Shown here: piece after piece, positions 35,396 to 44,653 of the stretch | How the letters are laid out: each line of letters opens with the position of its first letter | Numbering within the stretch: position 1 is the first letter of the stretch | Translations under genes and position numbers: made by a program | Assembly: GCA_046349255.1 (NCBI GenBank) | Contig: JAXMCR010000002.1 | Span: 1,116,001-1,180,000, forward strand | DNA from: DAIODI01 sp046349255 | GTDB taxonomy: Bacteria; Pseudomonadota; Alphaproteobacteria; Rhizobiales; Aestuariivirgaceae | Reading direction: 5' to 3' | Length of the DNA stretch: 64,000 nucleotides | The notes under the pieces: generated by a model | What the model was told of the DNA's origin: nothing | The model's input: the letters and a program-made list of their open reading frames with translations, nothing else | Databases searched by the model: none

Positions 35396-37921
35396 ATGGA
35401 CAAGAACCGCAGCCGTTTCGGCCTGATGCTCGCCGCCTCCTGGGCGGCGGTGCTCTGGGAACGCGCGCTGGCGGCCTTCTTCCCGGCGCTGCTTGTCGGG
35501 GGCGTCTTCCTGATCGCGGTGAAGTCCGGCGTTCTGCTCGGTTTGCCTGCCGCGGTGCGGTACGGCGTTTCGGGCCTGTTCGGGCTTGCCTTCCTCGCCG
35601 CCCTCGTTCGCGGCTTCCGGGTGAAGCTGCCGTCGGACGCCGACGCCTCCGCGTGGCTCGACGGACGCAACCCGGACGGCCATCGTGCGGCGGCGGCCTG
35701 GCTCGACAAGCTGCCCGGCGCGGAGGCGGCGGGTCCCGAGCGCACCATCTGGGACGCTTACCGCGCGCGCGTCGAGGCGCGGCTTTCCGGTTACCGGCTC
35801 GGCCTGCCGCATTCGCCCCTGCGCGACCTCGACCCCTATGCCATCCGAAACGCCGTGGCGCTCGGACTCATCGCCACCTGGCTGGTCGCCGGGGTTCCGA
35901 TCGCGACCCGCGTCGCTGAACTTGCAAAGCCGCCGGTGAACGCGGCCGCCGTCGCCTCGCTCGACGTGTGGCTGTCGCCGCCCGCCTATACCGGCAAGCC
36001 GCCCATCCTCGTGACGGGCGCAGCGAAGGCCAACACCGATCCGCAGGGCGTCGACAAGCCGTTCCAAGCGCCGCAGGGTTCGAAGCTCACCGCGCGCGTG
36101 TCGAACGTGTCGGCCGCGACAGTGGAGATCACGCCTTCGGCAGGTGGCCCCGTCCGCTCGGTCGACTTCAAGATCGACAGCGCTGGCAACGGCGAGGCGC
36201 ACGCGGTGATCGATGCCTCGGGCCGAATCGCGGTGAAGGAAGGTGCAGCAACGCTCGGCGCATGGAGCGTTGCCGTCATTCCCGATGCGCCGCCTGAAAT
36301 CACGATCGCCGAGCCGATCGAAGTGACGGGCAAGGGCCAGATGGCGATCGGCTGGACCGCGTCCGACGATTACGGCGTCTCCTCGATCAAGTCGAAGATC
36401 GCACTCGCTCCGCAGCCTGCGGATGGAGCCGCCGTCGATGCCGCGTCCCCGTTCCTGAAGAAGGCGCCGCAGTTCGACGTCGCGCTCCAGTCGCTCAACC
36501 CGAAGCAGGCGAAGGGCAAGGCGTTCCAGGACCTGACGGAGAATTACTGGGCAGGCCTCACGGTCGACATGGCGTTCGTCGCGACCGACCAGGCGGGACA
36601 GACCGGCACGAGCAACGTCGTGCGTATCGCCTTGCCGGAGCGGGCGTTCACCGTGCCGCTCGCCCAGGCGCTCGCCGAGCAGCGCACCGTGCTGATCCGC
36701 ACGCCGGGCAAGAAGCAGCAGGTGGTGCGGACGCTCGCGGCGCTGATGGCGTGGCCCGAGGATATTTTTCCCTCGTCCGGCGCCTACCTTGCGGTGCAGG
36801 AGGTGACCTCGAACCTTTACGAGGCGAAGACCGACGAGGAGATCGGCCACGGCATCGACGCACTCTGGAAGATCGCCGTCGGCATCGAGGACGGGAACGT
36901 CGACCAGTCGCTGCAGGACCTCGAAGCGGCACGCCGCGCGCTGCAGAAGGCGATCGCCGAGGGCGCCCCGCCCGACAAGATCGCGGAACTGACGCAGAAA
37001 CTGCGCGAGGCGATGAACAAGTACCTCGAGGCGATGCGCCAGCAGATGATGGACAAGCTGCGCAACGGTCAGGCGCAGAACCAGCAGCAGCAACAGCAGG
37101 GTCAGGAACTGCGCCAGCAGGATCTGCAGAAGATGCTCGACAACATCGAGAACCTGGCGAAGTCGGGCTCGAAGGACGCAGCCCAGCAGCTCCTCTCGCA
37201 GCTCGAGGAGATGCTGAAGAACCTGCAGCCCCAGATGTCGCAGCAGAATGGCGATCAGCAGGGCCCGATGGGCCAGATGATGGACCAGCTCGGCCAGATG
37301 ATGCGCGAGCAGCAGAAGCTGATGGACGAAACGTTCCGCATGCAGGGCCAGCAGGGTCAACAGGGCCAGGACGGCCAGCAGCAGCAGGGGCAGCAAGGCC
37401 AGCAGGGGCAGGGCCGCCAGGGTGAAGGCCGCTCGGGCGATCAGCTGTCGCAGGATCAGCAGGGGCTCGGCCAGACGCTCGAGGAGATGCTGCGCCAGTT
37501 CGGCGAGATGGGCATGGATTCCCCGCAAGGCATGAACCGCGCCGGGAAGGCCATGCGCGATGCTGCCGAGGCGCTGAAGAACGGCGACAAGGACAGCGCA
37601 CTCCAGGCGCAGAACGACGCGCTGCAGGGCCTGCGCGAAGGCGCACGCTCCATGGCCGATCAGATGATGCAGCAGGGGCAGGGCGAACAGGGTCGCTACA
37701 GTCGCAACGGCCGTTCGAAGGGCGACGACCGCGATCCGCTGGGCCGGCCGATGCCGCGCACCGGCGAGGACTACGGTCCGGACCAGAACATGGTGCCCGG
37801 CGAGGCTGCCGTCGAGCGCGCGCGCCGCATCCTCGAGTACCTGCGCAACCGCGCCGGGGAGGCGAACCGGCCGAAGGTCGAGATGGATTACTTCGACCGC
37901 CTGCTCCAGGGCCTCTACTGA
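35396..37921 (+). CDS. TIGR02302 (DUF4175) family membrane protein
   Basis: An 841-residue protein of the TIGR02302/DUF4175 family, found in alphaproteobacteria. Two hydrophobic segments near the N terminus (about 18-45 and 48-68) and one near 155-175 suggest membrane anchoring. The middle (about 180-440) is a predicted beta-rich region. Residues about 540-770 are extremely Gln-rich and coiled-coil-like (QNQQQQQQGQELRQQ, QQGQQGQDGQQQQGQQ), with Met/Gln/Asp-rich repeats. The C terminus ends YFDRLLQGLY. The function is unknown. A TAAGGT box lies 9 bases before the ATG. It is convergent with hpt. Confidence 0.88.
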   Translation: MDKNRSRFGLMLAASWAAVLWERALAAFFPALLVGGVFLIAVKSGVLLGLPAAVRYGVSGLFGLAFLAALVRGFRVKLPSDADASAWLDGRNPDGHRAAAAWLDKLPGAEAAGPERTIWDAYRARVEARLSGYRLGLPHSPLRDLDPYAIRNAVALGLIATWLVAGVPIATRVAELAKPPVNAAAVASLDVWLSPPAYTGKPPILVTGAAKANTDPQGVDKPFQAPQGSKLTARVSNVSAATVEITPSAGGPVRSVDFKIDSAGNGEAHAVIDASGRIAVKEGAATLGAWSVAVIPDAPPEITIAEPIEVTGKGQMAIGWTASDDYGVSSIKSKIALAPQPADGAAVDAASPFLKKAPQFDVALQSLNPKQAKGKAFQDLTENYWAGLTVDMAFVATDQAGQTGTSNVVRIALPERAFTVPLAQALAEQRTVLIRTPGKKQQVVRTLAALMAWPEDIFPSSGAYLAVQEVTSNLYEAKTDEEIGHGIDALWKIAVGIEDGNVDQSLQDLEAARRALQKAIAEGAPPDKIAELTQKLREAMNKYLEAMRQQMMDKLRNGQAQNQQQQQQGQELRQQDLQKMLDNIENLAKSGSKDAAQQLLSQLEEMLKNLQPQMSQQNGDQQGPMGQMMDQLGQMMREQQKLMDETFRMQGQQGQQGQDGQQQQGQQGQQGQGRQGEGRSGDQLSQDQQGLGQTLEEMLRQFGEMGMDSPQGMNRAGKAMRDAAEALKNGDKDSALQAQNDALQGLREGARSMADQMMQQGQGEQGRYSRNGRSKGDDRDPLGRPMPRTGEDYGPDQNMVPGEAAVERARRILEYLRNRAGEANRPKVEMDYFDRLLQGLY

Positions 37922-37940
37922 GGTCCGCCGCGCCGCCCGA

Positions 37941-38498
37941 TCAGGCGCGCACGACCCGTCCGACGTACGGCAGCTCGCGGTAGGCGTGGCCCATGTCCAT
38001 GCCGTAGCCGACGACGAAGTGATCGGGACAGTCGAACCCGCGGAAGTCCGCATCGATGTCGACGGCGCGATGGTTCGGCTTGTCGAGGAACGCCGCGACC
38101 AGCACGTTGCGGGCGCCGCGCGCGGCGAGCAGGTCCTTCGCGTAGGCGAGTGTGCGCCCCGACTCGAGGATGTCGTCGAGGAGCAGCACGTCGCGGCCCT
38201 TCACGTTGGTCTGGATGTCGCGCAGGACCTCGACCTGGCCGGACGAGACGGTGGCCGCCCGGTAGCTCGCGAGCATCATGAAGTCGACCTCGAGCGTCAG
38301 CCCGCAGCGGTGCAGCGCGCGCAGCAGATCGGCGGCGAAGATGAAGCTGCCCTTCAGGATCGGCACGACGAGGAGCTGACGCAAGTCGCGCGTCGAAATC
38401 TCCTTCGCCATTTCCTCGATGCGTTGCGCGATCTGCTGTTCACTGAACAGCGTTTCGAGAACCGGACTGTTTGCCGCTGCCGTTTTCATGACCCGCAT
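37941..38498 (-). CDS. hpt: Hypoxanthine phosphoribosyltransferase
   Basis: A 185-residue purine salvage enzyme. The PRPP-binding loop is VLLLDDILESGRTLAYA. The metal/pyrophosphate-side segment is LVVPILKGSFIFAADLLRAL, and the base-contact end is FVVGYGMDMGHAYRELPYVG. The N terminus overlaps the 3' end of the upstream zinc-ribbon gene by about 59 bases in another frame; a Met three codons in (MKTAAANS) still overlaps by 50 bases. It converges with the TIGR02302 gene. Confidence 0.95.
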   Translation of the reverse strand: MRVMKTAAANSPVLETLFSEQQIAQRIEEMAKEISTRDLRQLLVVPILKGSFIFAADLLRALHRCGLTLEVDFMMLASYRAATVSSGQVEVLRDIQTNVKGRDVLLLDDILESGRTLAYAKDLLAARGARNVLVAAFLDKPNHRAVDIDADFRGFDCPDHFVVGYGMDMGHAYRELPYVGRVVRA

Positions 38499-39204
38499 TT
38501 AGAGCGAGTTCATCGCGGGTGGCAAAGCTAATCTTGAGGCTGACGGCGGTGAGCGGCGGCGAAGCGACGCGCGTCACGAAGGGCGCCATTTCGCCCGCCC
38601 GCATCGGCCGCGCCGCGACGGCTGGCAGCGTCCACGCATAGACGACCTTGCCCTTCTTGTCCTCGAGTTCGAAGCGCAGGCCCGGCGCCGTACGGTCGGA
38701 GGAGGAACGGTTCAGCACCTCGCCCTTCACGGCCAGCACGCGGGTGCCGTCCGAGAGGAGGTTCTGCTGGTCGAGCTTCGACAATTCGAAAGCGGGCGCG
38801 TGCGGCATGCCGAGCAGCGCGTAGACGTGCTGCGTGCGCGGCAGGCGATCCTGGATGACGTCGGCGAACAGGTATCCGAATGCGACGGGCAGGATCGCCG
38901 CCGCTGCCAGGGTGCCCCACGCGCGCTGGCGCGCATGCTTGCGCCTGCGCTCTTCGGCCTTCGCCTCGGCCGCTTCCTGCGCGGCCTTGGCGATGCGCTC
39001 GGCGATCGAGGAGACATGGGTCTCCGGCGGCAGCGCGGGCACCGCGAACGAGGGTTCCGGAGCGCCCGACGCGTCGGCGATCTCGACGGCGTTTCCTTCG
39101 AGCCACGAGAAGCCGCAGGACTGGCAGCGGACCACGGAACCCTGCGGACCGGGCGTCCACGGAAGATCGTAGCGAGTTGCGCAGGAGGGGCAGACCACTA
39201 TCAT
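38440..39204 (-). CDS. MJ0042-type zinc-ribbon membrane protein
   Basis: A 254-residue protein. The N-terminal zinc ribbon has two CxxC pairs (VCPSCATRYDLPW and VVRCQSCGFSWLEG), typical of MJ0042/zf-ribbon proteins. An Ala/Glu/Lys-rich coiled coil follows (ERIAKAAQEAAEAKAEERRRK), then a membrane helix (WGTLAAAAILPVAFGYLF). The C-terminal domain (about 130-254) resembles the DUF3426 periplasmic module (VLNRSSSDRTAPGLRFELEDKKGKVVYAW). The role is unknown. It is divergent from ftsE, a conserved rhizobial arrangement, and overlaps hpt at its 3' end. Confidence 0.85.
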   Translation of the reverse strand: MIVVCPSCATRYDLPWTPGPQGSVVRCQSCGFSWLEGNAVEIADASGAPEPSFAVPALPPETHVSSIAERIAKAAQEAAEAKAEERRRKHARQRAWGTLAAAAILPVAFGYLFADVIQDRLPRTQHVYALLGMPHAPAFELSKLDQQNLLSDGTRVLAVKGEVLNRSSSDRTAPGLRFELEDKKGKVVYAWTLPAVAARPMRAGEMAPFVTRVASPPLTAVSLKISFATRDELALNAGHENGSGKQSGSRNAVQ

Positions 39205-39333
39205 GGCGGCGCGGTCCAGTTCTGATTCGCCAAATGGCTTAGCGGGGACGTTCGAACCTTCGTTTAAGCCCAGAACATTGAAACATGGTTAATGCGCCCT
39301 TAACCGGCTGACGCCCCCCGGAGGCCACTCGCG

Positions 39334-39999
39334 TTGATACGGTTCGAGAACGTGAGCCTCAGGTACGGGACCGGATCGGAAGTGCTGAACGACGTCTCCT
39401 TCGACCTCGCGCCTGGCTCCTTCACCTTCCTCACGGGCCCCTCCGGCGCGGGCAAGTCGTCGCTCCTGCGGCTGATCTTCCTCGCCATTCGCCCGACGCG
39501 CGGCTTCATCACGATCGCCGGCGAGGATCCCGCCGTGCTCGACCGCGACCAGCTCGTCGCGCTGCGCCGTCGCATGGGAGTCGTGTTCCAGGACTTTCGC
39601 CTGCTCGATCATCTCACCGCCTTCGAGAACGTAGCGCTGCCGCTGATCGTCCGTGGAGAGACGGTCGACGCGATCCGCGACGACGTGAACGAACTGATGG
39701 CGTGGGTCGGTCTCGCCAAGAGCGCCGACGTCTATCCGCCGGTACTCTCCGGCGGTGAGAAGCAGCGCGTGGCGATCGCGCGCGCCATCATCGGCAAGCC
39801 CGACATCATCCTCGCCGACGAGCCGACGGGAAACGTCGACCCGGCGCTCGCGGACCGGCTGCTGAAGCTGTTCGTGGAACTGAACCGGCTCGGCACCACG
39901 GTGCTCATCGCAACGCACGACCAGCACCTCTTCGCCAGCGGCAAGGCGCCGGTCCTGCATCTCGAGAAGGGACGCCTCAAGGAACGGGTGTTCGCGTGA
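39334..39999 (+). CDS. ftsE: Cell division ATP-binding protein FtsE
   Basis: A 221-residue ABC ATPase that with FtsX activates septal peptidoglycan hydrolases. Walker A GPSGAGKSSLLRLI, signature LSGGEKQRVAIARAI, Walker B IILADEPTGNVD. The start is TTG, preceded by GGAGG at a suitable distance, and begins the family-typical IRFENVSLRYG. FtsX overlaps it by 4 bases (GTGA). Confidence 0.96.
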   Translation: MIRFENVSLRYGTGSEVLNDVSFDLAPGSFTFLTGPSGAGKSSLLRLIFLAIRPTRGFITIAGEDPAVLDRDQLVALRRRMGVVFQDFRLLDHLTAFENVALPLIVRGETVDAIRDDVNELMAWVGLAKSADVYPPVLSGGEKQRVAIARAIIGKPDIILADEPTGNVDPALADRLLKLFVELNRLGTTVLIATHDQHLFASGKAPVLHLEKGRLKERVFA

Positions 40000-40892
40000 C
40001 GCGCTCGCTCGTTCCGACGGCGACCAACGCCGTGATGACGCTGATGGTGGCGATCGTCGTCATGTGCCTTCTCGCGACGCTGGCGCTTGCCGGCGTGCTG
40101 CTCGTCAACGACGCCGCGCGCGGCTGGCGCTCGGCGGTCGGCACCGAGTTCACCGTGCAGTTGAAGCCGAAGGACGGCGTCGACATGGAATCGGCGCTCG
40201 CTCAGATCGCCGCTTCGGCAAAGCAGGAGCCGGGCGTGCTGGGCGCGCGCGTGCTGTCGCTCGAGGAGACGAAGAAACTGCTCGAGCCGTGGCTTGGCTC
40301 GGGCAAGATGCTGGACGAACTGCCGATGCCGCGGCTCGTCGCGATCTCGATCGATCCCTTGTCGCCGCCCGATGAGGCGCGCCTCACGGCGGCCATCACC
40401 TCCGCCGCCCCCGGCGCGACGCTCGACACGCATCGCCAATGGCAGGGCGAGGTGCTGCGGTTGGCGACGCTGCTGCAATGGCTCGGGAACGGCATCATCG
40501 CCGTGATCCTCGTGGCCTCGGCGCTGCTCGTCGTCTACACGGCCCGCAGCGCCATCGACGCGACGCGCGAGACGATCGAGGTGCTCTACCTTGCCGGAGC
40601 GTCCGACGGCTTCATCGTGCGCGCCGTGCAGAGCCGGTTCGTCGCCGTCGCGTTGAAGGCGGCGGGCGCCGGCACGCTCGCCGCCGTGGTCGTCCTCGTG
40701 CTGCTCGCGATCGCTGACGGACTGGGGTTCGACGACCGCATCCCCGCGGCCATCCGGACGCTGGCGTTCGGCGGGCTCGGGCCGTCGATCGTCTTCCTCG
40801 GAAAGCTCCTCCTCGCGCCGGCCGGAATCGTTCTGGTGACGATCGTCACGGCGCATCTGGCCATCGGACGGATTCTGCGGCAACTGTTCTAG
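39996..40892 (+). CDS. ftsX: Cell division protein FtsX
   Basis: A 298-residue four-helix membrane protein with a large extracytoplasmic loop between helices 1 and 2 (about 45-170), as in FtsX. Visible: MTLMVAIVVMCLLATLALAG, and the later helices around ILVASALLVVYTARSAIDATRETIEVLYLAGASDGFIVRAV and IRTLAFGGLGPSIVFLGKLLL. GTG start overlapping the ftsE stop. ydcF follows after 2 bases. Confidence 0.94.
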   Translation: MTRSLVPTATNAVMTLMVAIVVMCLLATLALAGVLLVNDAARGWRSAVGTEFTVQLKPKDGVDMESALAQIAASAKQEPGVLGARVLSLEETKKLLEPWLGSGKMLDELPMPRLVAISIDPLSPPDEARLTAAITSAAPGATLDTHRQWQGEVLRLATLLQWLGNGIIAVILVASALLVVYTARSAIDATRETIEVLYLAGASDGFIVRAVQSRFVAVALKAAGAGTLAAVVVLVLLAIADGLGFDDRIPAAIRTLAFGGLGPSIVFLGKLLLAPAGIVLVTIVTAHLAIGRILRQLF

Positions 40893-40894
40893 GG

Positions 40895-41524
40895 ATGCGT
40901 CCTGACGACACGCCGGCGACCACGCCGCCCGCCCCAGACGCGCGTGCCGGCGGCACGTCGCGGTGGGGGATGCGCGTGCTCCTGTTCGCGCCGGTGGCGC
41001 TTGCCGCGCTGCTCGCCCTCGGGTTCGGGCTGTTCTGCCTGACCGCCGGGACGATGCCCGACGAGGCCGCGCTTCGCGCCGACGGCATCGTGGTGCTGAC
41101 CGGCGGCAGCGACCGCATCGACAAGGCGATGGAACTGCTCGCCGAGAAGCGGGCGAACCGCCTCCTCATCTCCGGCGTTCATCCGCAGACGACCGAGCAC
41201 CAGCTCCAGCAACTCACCGGCGCCGACAAGGCCCTGTTCGAATGCTGCGTCGATCTCGACCGGACCGCCCTCGACACGCGCGGCAACGCGGAGGAGACGA
41301 AGCGCTGGGCGGAGACGAACGGGTTCAAGAGCCTGATCGTCGTGACGAGCGACTACCACATGCCGCGGGCGCTCCTTGAGTTCGCCCGCCGGATGCCTGA
41401 CGTCGACCTGAAGCCCTACCCGGTCGAAGCCGAGACCGGATCGCTGCGCCTGTGGCTGTCGGAGTACGCAAAATACCTGCTCGCGTGGCTGCGCGTGCCG
41501 ATCGAGCGCGAGCACCAGGCATGA
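40895..41524 (+). CDS. YdcF family protein (DUF218)
   Basis: A 209-residue membrane protein with one N-terminal helix (VLLFAPVALAALLALGFGLFCL). The DUF218 fold shows in DGIVVLTGGSDRIDKAMELL, RLLISGVHP and VVTSDYHMPRALLEFARRMPD. The family includes SanA/YdcF-like proteins linked to envelope barrier function; the enzymatic role is unknown. It lies between ftsX and plsC, with tight spacing (2-base gap, then 4-base overlap), so the four genes form an operon. Confidence 0.9.
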   Translation: MRPDDTPATTPPAPDARAGGTSRWGMRVLLFAPVALAALLALGFGLFCLTAGTMPDEAALRADGIVVLTGGSDRIDKAMELLAEKRANRLLISGVHPQTTEHQLQQLTGADKALFECCVDLDRTALDTRGNAEETKRWAETNGFKSLIVVTSDYHMPRALLEFARRMPDVDLKPYPVEAETGSLRLWLSEYAKYLLAWLRVPIEREHQA

Positions 41525-42261
41525 CGGCATCGGTGGCGGTCCGTTCGGTCGTGTTCAACGTGCTGTTCTACGTCGTGCTGGTCTCCTTCATGGTGATCGG
41601 CTGCGGCTTCTACGTCACGCCGCGCGCCTGGTCGATGTGGGCGCTGAAGCAGTGGGCGAAGACCTCCGTGTGGCTGCTGCGGGTGGTCTGCGGCACGTCG
41701 TTCGAGGTGCGCGGCCGCGAACATCTTCTCCCCGGCGCGTTCATTGCGGCAGGAAAGCACCAGTCGGCGTTCGACACCTTCGCGCTGCTGCCGCTGTTTG
41801 CCGATCCGGCCATGGTGATGAAGCGGGAGCTGATGTGGATCCCCCTGTTCGGCTGGTTCGCCCGAAAGTTCCGGATGATCGGGGTCGACCGCTCGGCCGG
41901 GTCGGCGGCGCTCAAGGACGTGGTCGCGCAAGGCCGGCGCGCGGTGGCGGAGGGCCGACAGATCGTCATCTTCCCGGAGGGCACCCGAAAAGCGCCAGAC
42001 GCGCCGCCCGATTACAAGCCGGGGGCCTCCGCACTCTACCTCGCGCTGGGCGTGCCGTGCGTGCCGTTCGCGCTCAATTCGGGCCTCTACTGGCCGCGCC
42101 GGCAGTTCCGGCGGCTTCCCGGCACGATCGTCGTGGAATTCCTGCCGGCGATCCCGGCGGGGCTCCCGCGGCGGAAATTCGAAGGCGCGCTGAAGGAGGC
42201 GATCGAACCGGCAACGCAAAAGCTCGTTGCGGAAGGACGCGCCGCGCTAACCGGTCGATAA
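41521..42261 (+). CDS. plsC: 1-acyl-sn-glycerol-3-phosphate acyltransferase
   Basis: A 246-residue membrane-associated acyltransferase making phosphatidate. N-terminal helix SVVFNVLFYVVLVSFMVIGC. The HX4D motif is in AAGKHQSAFDTFALLP, and the acyl-acceptor motif is FPEGTRKAPDAPP. I placed the start at the ATG overlapping the ydcF stop; the frame runs further upstream inside ydcF. Operon with ftsE-ftsX-ydcF. Confidence 0.92.
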   Translation: MTASVAVRSVVFNVLFYVVLVSFMVIGCGFYVTPRAWSMWALKQWAKTSVWLLRVVCGTSFEVRGREHLLPGAFIAAGKHQSAFDTFALLPLFADPAMVMKRELMWIPLFGWFARKFRMIGVDRSAGSAALKDVVAQGRRAVAEGRQIVIFPEGTRKAPDAPPDYKPGASALYLALGVPCVPFALNSGLYWPRRQFRRLPGTIVVEFLPAIPAGLPRRKFEGALKEAIEPATQKLVAEGRAALTGR

Positions 42262-42315
42262 GGCCTTGCGTGGTACAAAAAGTGAACATACTCTTACGGC
42301 AGCATCCGACGAGCC

Positions 42316-44628
42316 ATGGCTGACACGCACGACCATCACGACCCGATCGCCCGGGAAATCTGGGCGATGAAGTATCGCCTGCCGGGCGAAGGGAGCCCGG
42401 CGGACACGTTCCGGCGCGTGGCGACGGCGGTCGCCGGGGCAGAACGGGTGGAGGACCGGGCGCGCTGGGAAGCGGCGTTTGTCGACCTGATGGCCTCGTA
42501 CCGTTTCCTGCCGGCCGGCCGCATCCTCGCGGGCGCGGGCTCCGGCCGGCGTGTGACGCTGTTCAACTGCTTCGTCATGGGCACGCTCGACGATTCCATG
42601 GCGGGCATCTTCGAGGGGTTGAAGGAAGCCGCGCTGACCATGCAGCAGGGCGGCGGCATTGGTGTCGACTTCTCCACGCTGAGGCCCAAGGGGGCGCCGG
42701 TGAAGGGCGTCGGGGCGGACGCGTCCGGCCCGTTGAGCTTCATGGACGTATGGGACGCGATGTGCCGCACCATCATGTCCGCGGGCTCGCGCCGCGGCGC
42801 CATGATGGGCACGCTGCGCTGCGACCATCCCGACATCGAGGCCTTCATCGCAGCAAAGCGCGATCCTGCGCGGCTGCGCATGTTCAACCTCTCGGTGCTC
42901 GTAACCGACGGGTTCATGGCGGCGGTCAAGGCGAACGCCGACTGGCCGCTGGTGTTCGCCGGCGTCACGTATCGCACCGTGAAGGCGCGCGACCTCTGGA
43001 ACGCCATCATGCTGTCGACCTACGAGACCGCCGAGCCCGGCGTCATCTTCATCGACCGCATCAACGCGCGGAACAATCTCTCCTGGTGCGAGACCATCGG
43101 CTCGACGAATCCCTGCGGCGAGCAGCCGCTGCCGCCCTACGGCGCCTGCCTCCTCGGTTCACTCAACCTCGTCACGTTCGTTCGCCGGCCGTTCGAGGCT
43201 GACGCGGCGCTCGATACCGCGGCGCTCGATACCGCGGCGCTGGCGGACGCGGCGGCGGTGGCCGTGAGATTCCTCGACAACGTCGTCGACATCTCGAACT
43301 ACCCGCTGCCCGAACAGGACCACGAGGCCCGCGCCAAGCGCCGTATCGGGCTCGGCGTCACGGGCCTTGCGGATGCGCTCGCGATGGTGGGCTTGCGCTA
43401 CGGTTCGCCCGAATCGCTTGACGCGGCGCGTGCCTGGATGCGCGCGATCGACCACGCGGCGTACCGCGCGAGCATCGAGCTCGCCCGCGAGAAGGGCGCG
43501 TTTCCGCTTTTCGACCGCGCGCCTTACCTTGCCAGCGGCCGCGTTCCGTCGCTGCCCGAGGACATCCGCAAGGGTATCGCGCAACACGGTGTCCGCAACG
43601 CGCTGCTCACCTCCGTCGCCCCTACCGGCACGATCTCGCTCTTCGCGGGCAACGTGTCGAGCGGCGTCGAGCCGATCTTCGCCTACCGTTACGACCGCAG
43701 GATCCTCCAGCCCGACGGCTCTGCGCGCAAGGAGACGGTGGAGGATTACGCCGTCCGCCTCTGGCGCGAGATGAAGGGTTCCGCGCCGCTGCCTGCGCAG
43801 TTCGTGACGGCCGAGGAACTCACCCCGCGCGATCACCTCGCGATGCAGGCGGCGTTGCAGGAGCACACCGACTCGGCGATCTCCAAGACGATCAACTGCC
43901 CCGTCTCGATCAGCCTCGAGGACTTCCGCTCGATCTACGAGGATGCGTTCGATCTGGGCCTGAAGGGCTGCACGACCTACCGGCCGAACCCGGTGACGGG
44001 TGCGGTTCTCAGCGCGACGCCCGCGGCCGAACCGGCTCGTGTGGACTCTCATCCGATCGAGAGCATGCCGGCCATCGCCGCCGATCAGGGCAGTGTCGTC
44101 TGGATGCGCCAGCCGCTCGAGCGCAGCCCCGTGCTTCCGGGCTTCACCTACAAGCTCAAGTGGCCCGACTCCGACCACGCCATCTACATCACGATCAACG
44201 ATCTTCTGGAGCAGGGCCGGCGGCGGCCGTTCGAGATCTTCATCAACTCGAAGAACATGGAGCACTACGCCTGGACGGTGGCGCTCACGCGGATGATCTC
44301 CGCCGTGTTCCGGCGCGGCGGCGACGTGGCGTTCGTCGTCGAGGAGCTGAAGGCGGTGTTCGACCCGCGCGGCGGCCAGTGGATGGACGGCCGCTACGTG
44401 CCGAGCCTGCTCGCCGCGATCGGCGGCGTCATCGAGCGGCACATGATCGACACCGGGTTCCTGAGGCCCGCGACGGGCGAGGATGTCGAGGCGCCGGCGC
44501 AGGAGATCGCCCCGCAGACACGAAAAGCGCGGGCACCGTCACAGTGTCCGCGCTGCGGAGAACCGAGCGTCGTGTTCCAGGAGGGCTGCGCGACCTGCTT
44601 TTCCTGCGGCTACTCGAACTGCAGCTAG
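42316..44628 (+). CDS. nrdJ: Adenosylcobalamin-dependent ribonucleoside-diphosphate reductase (class II)
   Basis: A 770-residue enzyme reducing ribonucleotides with adenosylcobalamin as radical source. Visible: FNCFVMGTLDDSMAGIF, MQQGGGIGVDFSTLRPKG, NPCGEQPLPPYGACLLGSLNL (active-site cysteine region), TSVAPTGTISLFAGN and GCTTYRPN. The C-terminal end is a cysteine-rich ribbon (CPRCGEPSVVFQEGC, then CFSCGYSNC) that may relay electrons to the active site. A perfect 15-bp tandem duplication inserts ALDTA twice near residue 300. The ATP-cobalamin adenosyltransferase gene upstream supplies its cofactor. Confidence 0.95.
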   Translation: MADTHDHHDPIAREIWAMKYRLPGEGSPADTFRRVATAVAGAERVEDRARWEAAFVDLMASYRFLPAGRILAGAGSGRRVTLFNCFVMGTLDDSMAGIFEGLKEAALTMQQGGGIGVDFSTLRPKGAPVKGVGADASGPLSFMDVWDAMCRTIMSAGSRRGAMMGTLRCDHPDIEAFIAAKRDPARLRMFNLSVLVTDGFMAAVKANADWPLVFAGVTYRTVKARDLWNAIMLSTYETAEPGVIFIDRINARNNLSWCETIGSTNPCGEQPLPPYGACLLGSLNLVTFVRRPFEADAALDTAALDTAALADAAAVAVRFLDNVVDISNYPLPEQDHEARAKRRIGLGVTGLADALAMVGLRYGSPESLDAARAWMRAIDHAAYRASIELAREKGAFPLFDRAPYLASGRVPSLPEDIRKGIAQHGVRNALLTSVAPTGTISLFAGNVSSGVEPIFAYRYDRRILQPDGSARKETVEDYAVRLWREMKGSAPLPAQFVTAEELTPRDHLAMQAALQEHTDSAISKTINCPVSISLEDFRSIYEDAFDLGLKGCTTYRPNPVTGAVLSATPAAEPARVDSHPIESMPAIAADQGSVVWMRQPLERSPVLPGFTYKLKWPDSDHAIYITINDLLEQGRRRPFEIFINSKNMEHYAWTVALTRMISAVFRRGGDVAFVVEELKAVFDPRGGQWMDGRYVPSLLAAIGGVIERHMIDTGFLRPATGEDVEAPAQEIAPQTRKARAPSQCPRCGEPSVVFQEGCATCFSCGYSNCS
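43207..43236 (+). repeat. 15-bp tandem duplication within nrdJ
   Basis: GCGCTCGATACCGCG occurs twice head to tail (43207-43221 and 43222-43236). It is in frame and encodes ALDTA-ALDTA between two conserved blocks of the reductase, so it probably lies in a surface loop. Exact identity suggests a recent slippage event. Confidence 0.85.
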
Positions 44629-44653
44629 CGGCCGGCCTGCCCGAGGCGAGCGA

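Noticed and set aside
37080..37430. CAG/CAGCAG runs, considered as a microsatellite
   Set aside because: They encode the Gln-rich region of the TIGR02302 protein; codons are mixed and the frame is maintained.
34148..38053. A 1301-codon open frame on the minus strand covering lysA and the TIGR02302 gene
   Set aside because: It lies antisense to two well-supported genes, has His/Arg/Leu-rich low-complexity translation typical of a GC-rich shadow frame, and shows no recognisable domain.
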